Shown piece by piece: positions 1 to 5,186 of a DNA stretch of 6,298 nucleotides. The stretch spans positions 1 through 6,298 of the forward strand of contig CAMYWI010000089.1 in NCBI GenBank assembly GCA_947302675.1. The letters are read 5' to 3'. Under the pieces are notes generated by a model that was not told the DNA's origin, ran no database searches, and saw nothing but the letters and a program-made list of their open reading frames with translations. A program made the translations under genes and the position numbers. The number at the start of each line of letters is the position of its first letter. Within the stretch, counting starts at the first letter, position 1. The stretch comes from an uncultured Selenomonadales bacterium. Its GTDB lineage: Bacteria > Bacillota_C > Negativicutes > Selenomonadales > Selenomonadaceae.

Positions 1-1343
1 CAGTAATCGCCCGGCATTTTCTCAATGAGCGACCGCTTGCCGTGAACAACTTCGTCATGACTTAGCGGCAGGATAAAATTTTCGGCAAAGGCGTACATGA
101 ACGAGAAAGTAACTTTGTCGTGATTCCACTTGCGATAAATCGGGTCAAGGCTCACATAGTCCAGCATGTCATTCATCCAGCCCATGTTCCACTTGTAGTT
201 AAAACCCATGCCGCCCATGTAAACGGGCTTGGAGATAAGCGGCCACGACGTAGATTCTTCCGCCATCATCAACGCTTGAGGGTTGTACTTGAAGACAGTC
301 TCGTTAAGCTTTTTAAGGAAGTCGACCGCCTCAAGGTTGCCGGTGTCGCCGTAGCGATTTGGAGTCCACTCGCCCTCCTCGCGCCCAAAGTTAAGATACA
401 ACATATTTGCCACGCCGTCAATCCTTAATCCGTCAATGTGAAACTCTTCAAACCAGAAAAGCGCGTTGGAGATTAGAAAGCTTTGCACTTCCGTACGCCC
501 GTAGTCGAAATTGACTGTGCCCCAGCCGCGATTTTCCGACAGCTGCGGATTATCCGACTCGTAGAGATTCACGCCGTCAAACTCGCGCAAGCCGTGCGTG
601 TCCTTGCAGAAATGACCAGGCACCCAATCCATGATGACGCCGATATTGTTCTTGTGCGCCGTCTCGACGAGATAGCGGAAATCGTTCGGCTCGCCGTAGC
701 GGCTCGTCACCGCGTAATAGCCCGTCGTCTGATAGCCCCAAGAATTGTCCAGCGGGTGTTCGGTCAGCGGCATGAACTCAATATGCGTGTAATGCATTTT
801 CAAAACGTATTCAATCAAGCGGTCGGCAAGTTCGCGATAAGTCAGATAATCTTTGCCGTTGCGCTGCCACGAGCCAGCGTGAACTTCATAAATCAACATC
901 GGGTGCGAATAGGACGACTGCCGATTTTTTAATTCCTGCCAAGCGTCGTCTTGCCAATCGTAATCTTCAAGATTGTAGAGGCGTGACGCGGTATTTGGAC
1001 GTTTCTCCGCATAAAATGCGTAGGGATCGCTCTTCAGGATATGAGCCTTGCCGTGCGGCGGAAGGATAGCGTATTTGTAGTTGTCGCCCTGCTTAAGCCC
1101 TTCGATAAAAATTTCCCACGTCTCGCCGTCATCAAGGCGAATCATGCGATTGACGCGCGTATCCCAGTTGTTGAAGTCGCCGACGACGCTGACCGATTTT
1201 GCATGAGGAGCCCACAGCGCAAAGCGAACGCCCTTTTTGCCGTCGCGCTCAATAAAATGTGCGCCGAGCATTTCGTAGGCGTGATAATTTGTGCCTTGAT
1301 GGAACAGGTAAAGGTCGTACTCGCTAAGATTTGATGTCTTCAT
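1..1343 (-). CDS. glgB: 1,4-alpha-glucan branching enzyme GlgB, 3' part cut by window edge
   Basis: GlgB cuts alpha-1,4 glucan chains and rejoins them as alpha-1,6 branches during glycogen synthesis in the cytoplasm. I translated 447 complete codons from ATG 1341-1343. Residues about 20-110 form the N-terminal CBM48-type module (FALWAPHAKSVSVVGDFNNW, 41-60). The GH13 catalytic barrel follows: WGYQTTGYYA (202-211), DGLRIDGVANMLY with the expected nucleophile D309, MAEEST with the expected acid E362, and LSHDEVVHGK with H429/D430. These match the family's catalytic regions by motif. The family is usually 630-730 residues, so roughly the last third (end of barrel and C-terminal beta domain) lies outside the window. 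The start is supported by GGGAGG (1351-1356) seven bases upstream. There is no frameshift in the visible part. Other glg genes probably follow beyond the left edge, which is inference. Identity is very secure. Confidence 0.97.
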   Translation of the reverse strand, partial: MKTSNLSEYDLYLFHQGTNYHAYEMLGAHFIERDGKKGVRFALWAPHAKSVSVVGDFNNWDTRVNRMIRLDDGETWEIFIEGLKQGDNYKYAILPPHGKAHILKSDPYAFYAEKRPNTASRLYNLEDYDWQDDAWQELKNRQSSYSHPMLIYEVHAGSWQRNGKDYLTYRELADRLIEYVLKMHYTHIEFMPLTEHPLDNSWGYQTTGYYAVTSRYGEPNDFRYLVETAHKNNIGVIMDWVPGHFCKDTHGLREFDGVNLYESDNPQLSENRGWGTVNFDYGRTEVQSFLISNALFWFEEFHIDGLRIDGVANMLYLNFGREEGEWTPNRYGDTGNLEAVDFLKKLNETVFKYNPQALMMAEESTSWPLISKPVYMGGMGFNYKWNMGWMNDMLDYVSLDPIYRKWNHDKVTFSFMYAFAENFILPLSHDEVVHGKRSLIEKMPGDY

Positions 1344-1350
1344 GAATCAG

Positions 1351-1356
1351 CCTCCC
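1351..1356 (-). promoter_or_regulatory. Shine-Dalgarno site of glgB
   Basis: On the minus strand this reads GGGAGG, seven bases before the glgB ATG. It fixes the start at 1343. An ATG a little further upstream is out of frame and is not an alternative start. I found no convincing -10/-35 pair in the short stretch between this site and the stem-loop cluster. Confidence 0.8.
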
Positions 1357-1418
1357 AACTCCCCATGCCAATTTTGAGGACTGCGGATAAAAGATAGTTG
1401 CGGGTAGTCGAAACGTTA

Positions 1419-1532
1419 GGGGGCGTCATGGATGACGCCCTTGAGCCGCGTTTGAAACAGGATGTTTCAAGCGGCACGCCCCCGCGAGGGGTCCTTTCTT
1501 TGCATACTTTCTTTGGACAAGCAAAGAAAGTA
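1419..1532. repeat. Cluster of stem-loops in the napH-glgB gap; dispersed repeat or structured RNA
   Basis: About 114 nt packed with inverted repeats. Stem 1: 1421-1428 with 1433-1440, perfect 8 bp, loop TGGA. Stem 2: 1445-1449 plus 1452-1458 with 1464-1475, 12 bp with a 2-nt bulge, loop AGGAT. Stem 3: CCCC 1480-1483 with GGGG 1488-1491, loop GCGA. Stem 4: 1505-1515 with 1522-1532, perfect 11 bp, loop GACAAG. The 9-mer CTTTCTTTG occurs twice (1494-1502, 1507-1515), so either copy can pair with 1522-1530. GGGGGCGT (1419-1426) can also pair with ACGCCCCC (1476-1483), competing with stems 1 and 3. From memory, the layout (GGATG-containing loops, then a CTTTCTTTG hairpin) resembles intergenic repeats scattered in many bacterial genomes. 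That is recollection, not a search. No T-run follows on either strand, so it is not a standard terminator. Confidence 0.7.
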
Positions 1533-1579
1533 AGTTCATAAAAACAAAATGAATTGATTTGCCAACTCGAAGAGTGCGC

Positions 1580-2311
1580 TCAACTTCTTCCAAAATTCAA
1601 AGCTTTTTTAGGACAAGCGTCAATGCAATCGCCGCAATTCGTGCACAAAACTTTGTCGGCGAAATCATTCTTGAGCGGCGAAGTCCCCATTGAACAAACT
1701 TTTTCGCAACGCCCGCAGTTAATGCACTTGTCCTTGTCGACTTTAACAGTTAAAAATTTTTTAAATCCGAGCAAACCGTAAATCGTGCCGAGCGGACAAA
1801 GCGTCCTACACCAAATCTTTTGCCCCCAGATAAACGCCGCGCCGATTACTAAGATAAGCAAAATAATTTCAATGCCGACGCCGAAAATCATCATGCGCAT
1901 GAGCGCGAAGACTGGCGACGCCGTGTTAAAAATCGGCACGGCTAAAATCGCCGACAACACAAGCACAATTCCCAGCGCGACCAGCGGCAACGTCCGCGTC
2001 TCTAAAATTTTCTTGCGTTTGACGGGCAACAACTCCAACAAAAAATTCAGCGGGCAAATATAACTGCAGAAGACGCGCCCGAAAATTATCGCGACGAGTG
2101 CAAGCGGCAACGCCGAAATTATTAGCGGCGTCCAAACTGCGCGGCTCGCCAAAGTTATTTCAAGCGTCGTGAGCGGGTCGGTCAAGTCAATTCCAACGAG
2201 TTCAGCCGAAATGTACGTTCCATACCAAATCAATCCCTCAAACCAAATCGGCAGGAGCAAAATTATCAGCGCGATTGTTTGAACGAGCCGCCGAAAAATT
2301 TTTATTTTCAT
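1580..2311 (-). CDS. napH: NapH-like membrane polyferredoxin (quinol dehydrogenase subunit)
   Basis: A 243-aa integral membrane iron-sulfur protein of the NapH/NosR-like family. In the family, NapH passes electrons from membrane quinol to the NapG ferredoxin and on to a periplasmic reductase. About four hydrophobic helices are visible (roughly 8-30, 62-80, 108-126, 145-163). Two CX3CP motifs follow membrane segments: C82/C86 (CSYICP) and C168/C172 (CRTLCP), typical of NapH. Two classical [4Fe-4S] motifs are at the C-terminus: C196-C199-C202-C206 and C223-C226-C229-C233. It is somewhat shorter than E. coli NapH (287 aa). The ATG lies 6 nt after the upstream napG-like stop, with GAGAGG (2322-2327) inside the napG end as its ribosome site, so the two are co-translated. 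No NapA, NapB or NapC is in view, so the partner reductase and the use of nitrate are unproven. The symbol reflects family likeness. Confidence 0.85.
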   Translation of the reverse strand: MKIKIFRRLVQTIALIILLLPIWFEGLIWYGTYISAELVGIDLTDPLTTLEITLASRAVWTPLIISALPLALVAIIFGRVFCSYICPLNFLLELLPVKRKKILETRTLPLVALGIVLVLSAILAVPIFNTASPVFALMRMMIFGVGIEIILLILVIGAAFIWGQKIWCRTLCPLGTIYGLLGFKKFLTVKVDKDKCINCGRCEKVCSMGTSPLKNDFADKVLCTNCGDCIDACPKKALNFGRS

Positions 2312-2317
2312 GTCGCG

Positions 2318-2860
2318 TCAACCTCTCGGCTCAATGTGAATCGCCTTTTGCGGACTTGCAATGCAAACGTGCTCGCACATGCCACAACCCGTGCAATACT
2401 CCGCGTTCACCGTCGGATATTTATTCTTCTCAAGCCAAATCGCCTTGTTGTATTGCGGGCAAGCGGTGTGACAAACTCGGCAGTCGTGCTCCTGCCGCGC
2501 CAGGCAAAGACTCGTATCAATCTGCGCGGTGCCCATGCGGACTTCAGATTTTTTTATGTGGCGAAGTGCTCCCGTCGTGCAAACGCGCGTACACCTCATG
2601 CAGAGCTTGCAAGCCGCCTCAATCGGAACGATATACGGCGTGCCAATAGCCAGACCTTTTTCGCCGTGAGCAATCTTTATACAGCCGACGGGACAAACTT
2701 CAGCGCACTTGCCGCAACGGGCGCACGTCGCCAAAAATTCTTCTTCGGGCAAAGCTCCGGGCGGGCGCAAAAGTTTTTCAGCCTCGCCCTTCCCCGCGCC
2801 GAATAAAAATCCCAACAAGCCGCCGCCCAAAATCATTTTTAAAAATGTCCTCCTCTCCAT
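2318..2860 (-). CDS. napG: NapG/MauM-like Tat-exported ferredoxin with four [4Fe-4S] motifs
   Basis: A 180-aa ferredoxin-type protein. The N-terminus is a twin-arginine signal (ERRTFLKM, then a hydrophobic GGGLLGFLFGAG stretch), so it is expected to be exported folded by Tat and to work on the outer face of the membrane. Four cysteine clusters can be read: C46-C49-C52-C56, C84-C87-C90-C94, C119/C127-C130-C134 (widened first spacing) and C156-C159-C162-C166. This is the NapG/MauM pattern. In that family the protein relays electrons from the NapH quinol oxidase to a periplasmic acceptor. The start is fixed by GGAGG (2868-2872) seven bases before the ATG and by the Tat motif directly after it. 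It is the first gene of a two-gene unit with the napH-like gene. The family is secure; the final electron acceptor is unknown because no reductase gene is visible. Confidence 0.87.
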   Translation of the reverse strand: MERRTFLKMILGGGLLGFLFGAGKGEAEKLLRPPGALPEEEFLATCARCGKCAEVCPVGCIKIAHGEKGLAIGTPYIVPIEAACKLCMRCTRVCTTGALRHIKKSEVRMGTAQIDTSLCLARQEHDCRVCHTACPQYNKAIWLEKNKYPTVNAEYCTGCGMCEHVCIASPQKAIHIEPRG

Positions 2861-2900
2861 CGTCCTACCTCCATAATGTGACTTTCAGCACAACTTCAAT

Positions 2901-2931
2901 CGTATAATCAGATAAAAAATTTTTTTGTCAA
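2901..2931 (-). promoter_or_regulatory. Candidate promoter for the napGH-like pair
   Basis: On the minus strand a perfect TTGACA (2926-2931) is followed 19 bp later by TATACG (2901-2906, four of six consensus bases). The spacer contains an A6T6 palindrome (2914-2925) that may be bent DNA. The start of transcription would fall near 2894, giving a leader of about 34 nt before the napG-like ATG. The perfect -35 is attractive; the long spacer and imperfect -10 keep this tentative. Confidence 0.35.
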
Positions 2932-2961
2932 GTGCTTGTGCAACATGCGGCGAAAATTTTT

Positions 2962-2992
2962 TTGAAGTTCGAGTTCTCGACTGTGATATAAT
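2962..2992 (+). promoter_or_regulatory. Candidate extended -10 promoter for the cbiT row, with inverted repeat in the spacer
   Basis: TGATATAAT (2984-2992) is a perfect -10 hexamer with the TGn extension. A weak -35, TTGAAG (2962-2967), lies 19 bp upstream. Transcription would begin near 2999, only about 16 nt before the cbiT ATG, which leaves room for the Shine-Dalgarno site but no riboswitch. A perfect 5-2-5 inverted repeat, TCGAGTTCTCGA (2969-2980), sits between the two boxes, where a repressor or MerR-type activator could bind. The -10 is strong; the operator is inference. Confidence 0.55.
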
Positions 2993-3014
2993 TTACAAAA
3001 ACGAGGTGATTCAA

Positions 3015-3581
3015 ATGATTGGCATTGACGACGCGGAATTTATTCGCGGCGAAGTCCCCATGACCAAGCAGGAGATTAGGATTTTGACGCTGGCGAAAGC
3101 GCGGCTTGAATCTGATTCTTTTGTCGTCGACGTGGGCGCGGGTACCGGTTCAATTTCGATTGAGGCGGCTTTAATCGCTCACAAAGGGAAAGTTTTTGCG
3201 ATAGAAAAAAATCCCGTTGCCATTGAACTTTTAAAGCGCAACGTCGAGAAAATTTCTGTCAGCAACGTCGAGATAACCTGCGCGACGGCTCCTGACGGCT
3301 TGGAAAATCTTCCCGTCCTCGACGCGATAATTATCGGCGGCTCTGGCGGGCAGCTCGAAAAAATTCTTGACATTCTCTATACAAAAATTAAAATCGGCGG
3401 GAGAATTGTCATCAACGCGATAACGATTCAAACGGCGGCGGCGGCTCTTGCATATTTCCGAGCCAAAGATTTAAAATACGACGCTTTCCAAGTTCAAATC
3501 ACCCGCCTGAAAAAAATCAGAGCGCACGATATGAATCAAGTTTTGAATCCCGTTTGGATTATCGCGGCGGAAAAAAGTTAG
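3015..3581 (+). CDS. cbiT: Cobalt-precorrin-6B C15-methyltransferase (decarboxylating), CbiT
   Basis: CbiT uses S-adenosylmethionine to methylate C15 and remove the C12 acetate carboxyl of cobalt-precorrin-6B, giving cobalt-precorrin-7 in the anaerobic vitamin B12 pathway. The 188-aa product is the usual size of stand-alone CbiT. It opens with the family-typical GIDDAEFIRGEVPMTKQEIR (3-22), then SAM-binding motif I DVGAGTGSISIE (39-50), the acidic residue E64 expected to hold the ribose, DAIIIGGSGG (103-112) and NPVWII (178-183). I chose ATG 3015 because GAGGTG (3003-3008) lies six bases upstream and conserved sequence begins at once. The frame stays open back to 2925, but that extension would cover the -10 promoter and looks non-coding. 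The stop is 12 nt before the next gene. No other cobalamin gene is visible and no cobalamin riboswitch precedes it. Confidence 0.93.
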   Translation: MIGIDDAEFIRGEVPMTKQEIRILTLAKARLESDSFVVDVGAGTGSISIEAALIAHKGKVFAIEKNPVAIELLKRNVEKISVSNVEITCATAPDGLENLPVLDAIIIGGSGGQLEKILDILYTKIKIGGRIVINAITIQTAAAALAYFRAKDLKYDAFQVQITRLKKIRAHDMNQVLNPVWIIAAEKS

Positions 3582-3593
3582 GGAGGAAAAATC

Positions 3594-3863
3594 ATGTACT
3601 ATTACTCGACTGTTGGCGAAATTGTCATGACGCACAGCGCACTTGAGACTGACGAATATTCGATGCCCTGTGTGCGCGTCCACTTCGAGCGACCGAACAA
3701 TCAAAACGGCTTTGACTTCGCCGACGGCAGAATCCCGCACTTCAATTTTCAAAAGGCGTTCGGCTTTTCGGAGGACGAACTTTTTAAGTTGCGCGAGTAC
3801 ATGCGGAACAATGCAATTTTGATTTGGGAATTCGCGCAAAAGGGCGGTGGCTTAAATGCCTAA
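3594..3863 (+). CDS. Unrecognised 89-aa protein paired with DUF4160 gene
   Basis: I do not recognise this family. The 89-aa product has no signal peptide or membrane segment. It begins with a short aromatic stretch (MYYYSTVGEIV), followed by a probable beta region PCVRVHFERP (25-34), the motif GFDFADGRIPHFNFQKAFGF (39-58) and a likely helix SEDELFKLREYMRNN (59-73) ending in ILIWEFAQ (75-82). The start is backed by GGGAGG (3581-3586), overlapping the last base of the cbiT stop, with ATG seven bases later. Its last 8 nt overlap the start of the DUF4160 gene (ATGCCTAA), so the two are probably translationally coupled and may act together. DUF4160 genes often sit beside a small DUF2442 partner; this protein holds that position but does not read like DUF2442 to me. 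Base use resembles the neighbours. It is real as a gene; its function is unknown. Confidence 0.75.
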   Translation: MYYYSTVGEIVMTHSALETDEYSMPCVRVHFERPNNQNGFDFADGRIPHFNFQKAFGFSEDELFKLREYMRNNAILIWEFAQKGGGLNA

Positions 3864-4113
3864 AGTCTTACAAGATTTTCTGGGCTACGCAATTTATTTT
3901 TGGGCTAATGAGCAAGGCGAGCCGCCTCACGTTCACGTTTCAAAAGGCAAGCAAACTGCGGGCGCGACAAAGTTTTGGATAAGGCGCGACGGCGTGGAAT
4001 TGGCTCACAATAACGGGCAAATTCCCGCTAAGGACTTGCGTAAAATCGAAACATACCTTTTGATGAATCAAGACTCAATACTCGCCGCATGGTTCAGATT
4101 CTTTAATATGTAA
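3856..4113 (+). CDS. DUF4160 family protein
   Basis: An 85-aa protein that matches the DUF4160 pattern: MPKVL at the start, then IYFWANEQGEPPHVHVSKG (13-31) with the hallmark HVH (25-27), a KFWI strand (39-42), VELAHNNG (47-54) and a C-terminal helix region LRKIETYLLMNQDSILAAW (61-79). Length is normal for the family. Biochemical function is not established as far as I know. DUF4160 genes are commonly found next to a second small gene and have been suspected to be toxin-antitoxin-like modules, but I cannot claim that here. The ATG lies inside the end of the upstream 89-aa gene (8-nt overlap), preceded by a weak GGCGGTGG (3843-3850), so its translation probably depends on the upstream gene. 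The next gene, argC, follows after 23 nt. The family call is firm; the role is open. Confidence 0.85.
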   Translation: MPKVLQDFLGYAIYFWANEQGEPPHVHVSKGKQTAGATKFWIRRDGVELAHNNGQIPAKDLRKIETYLLMNQDSILAAWFRFFNM

Positions 4114-4121
4114 AAATTATT

Positions 4122-4139
4122 GGAGGTAAAAAAATTTTG
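4122..4139 (+). promoter_or_regulatory. Ribosome site that sets a TTG start for argC
   Basis: GGAGG (4122-4126) lies ten bases before TTG (4137-4139), which is directly followed by the conserved N-terminus VKVSVIGATGYAG. There is no in-frame ATG or GTG close by that would keep the nucleotide-binding motif. TTG with a slightly long spacer is therefore the best start and may lower translation compared with its neighbours. Confidence 0.75.
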
Positions 4140-5174
4140 GTAAAGGTAAGTGTAATCGGCGCGACGGGCTACGCGGGCGCAGAGTTGCTCTCGATTTTGA
4201 ATCGTCACCCGCAAGCTCAACTCGCGCACATAACTTCAGAAAGTCACACCGGCAAAAAAATTTCCGAACTGTATCCGCACCTGCGCGGCATTTGCGAGTT
4301 GACGTTGGAAAGTTTGGCGGACATTGAGGCAATCGGCAAGGACAGCGATTTTATTTTTATCGCGCTGCCGCACGGTCACGCAATGGACGTCGGGCTTAAG
4401 CTTGAAAAACTTCCCGTGCGAATAATCGACTTGGGCGCGGATTATCGATTCAGCGACGTTTCGATTTACGAGAAGTGGTACAACGTTCCGCACACGCACA
4501 AGGACGCCCACAGGGTTTACGGGCTTGCGGAGATTTATCGCAATCAAATTCGCGACGCAAAAATTATTGGCAACGCGGGTTGTTTCACAACGGCATCAAT
4601 CCTCGCGCTCGCGCCGCTCGTCAAGCATCATCTTATCGACGCGAACTCAATCATCGTCGACGCGGCAAGCGGAGTTTCGGGCGCGGGCAGAGGCTTAAAG
4701 CTCGGCAATCACTTCCCCGAACTTTACGACAACTTCAAGGCCTACAACGTCGCTCATCATCGTCACACGCCCGAAATTGAACAGGCTCTTAAAGATTTGA
4801 GCGGCGAAGAAACTATTATCAACTTCACGCCGCACCTCGTGCCAATGTCGCGCGGAATTTTGGCGACGTGCTACGCGACGATTAAAGAAAATATTTCCGA
4901 CGACATGATTGACGCCGCCTTCCAGAAAATGTACGGCGCGGAGAAATTTATTCGCTTGCTCGGCAGAAATTCTTATCCCGAAACAAAATTTGTGCGCGGC
5001 TCCAACTACTGCGATATCGGCTGGCACATTGACGAACGCACGCGCCGTGTTATAATTCTTTCCGCGATTGACAACTTGGTTAAGGGCGCGGCGGGTCAAG
5101 CCGTTCAAAACTTCAACATTGCGGCGGGCTTTTATGAAAGTATCGCGCTCGATGTCGCACCAATTTATCCTTAA
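4137..5174 (+). CDS. argC: N-acetyl-gamma-glutamyl-phosphate reductase, ArgC
   Basis: ArgC reduces N-acetyl-glutamyl-5-phosphate with NADPH to the semialdehyde, the third step of arginine biosynthesis. The 345-aa product has the full length of the common (long) ArgC type. Visible motifs are the Rossmann dinucleotide loop GATGYAGAEL (8-17), LPHGHA (77-82), DLGADYRF (98-105), the active-site GNAGCFTTA with catalytic C149, the HHRHTPEI segment (207-214) with the expected catalytic histidine, and the C-terminal GSNYCDIGWHID (288-299). Nothing essential appears to be missing. It uses a TTG start with GGAGG upstream. In many bacteria argC leads an argCJBD cluster; here it is followed after only 12 nt by a pyruvyl transferase-family gene and preceded by the DUF4160 cassette, so the other arginine genes must lie elsewhere if present. 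Identity is very secure. Confidence 0.96.
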   Translation: MVKVSVIGATGYAGAELLSILNRHPQAQLAHITSESHTGKKISELYPHLRGICELTLESLADIEAIGKDSDFIFIALPHGHAMDVGLKLEKLPVRIIDLGADYRFSDVSIYEKWYNVPHTHKDAHRVYGLAEIYRNQIRDAKIIGNAGCFTTASILALAPLVKHHLIDANSIIVDAASGVSGAGRGLKLGNHFPELYDNFKAYNVAHHRHTPEIEQALKDLSGEETIINFTPHLVPMSRGILATCYATIKENISDDMIDAAFQKMYGAEKFIRLLGRNSYPETKFVRGSNYCDIGWHIDERTRRVIILSAIDNLVKGAAGQAVQNFNIAAGFYESIALDVAPIYP

Positions 5175-5186
5175 GGAGGAAAGTTT

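Noticed and set aside
120..1334. Several plus-strand open frames of 97-149 codons opposite glgB
   Set aside because: They lie antisense to a clearly conserved glgB reading frame, have no good ribosome sites and no recognisable motifs; they are shadows of its codon pattern.
1505..1532. The 11-bp hairpin as a rho-independent terminator for the napGH-like pair
   Set aside because: The stem is A/T-rich and no run of T follows on either strand, so it lacks the features of an intrinsic terminator.
1419..1532. A short CRISPR array
   Set aside because: The repeats are inverted and of differing sequence, with no regular repeat-spacer periodicity and no cas gene nearby.
2279..2806. Long plus-strand open frames opposite the NapG-like gene
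   Set aside because: The minus strand shows four complete cysteine clusters and a Tat signal; the plus-strand frames have no coherent domain.
2903..2908. A second perfect plus-strand TATAAT as a cbiT promoter
   Set aside because: No TGn extension and only a poor -35-like match at a suitable distance. The extended -10 at 2984-2992 is better and closer to the gene.
2925..3014. A longer CbiT starting at 2925
   Set aside because: The extra 30 residues are not like the family, cover the likely promoter and lack a ribosome site; ATG 3015 has GAGGTG at good spacing.
2861..3014. A cobalamin riboswitch upstream of cbiT
   Set aside because: The divergent gap is only 154 nt and holds promoters for both sides; no B12-box-like or multi-stem structure is visible.
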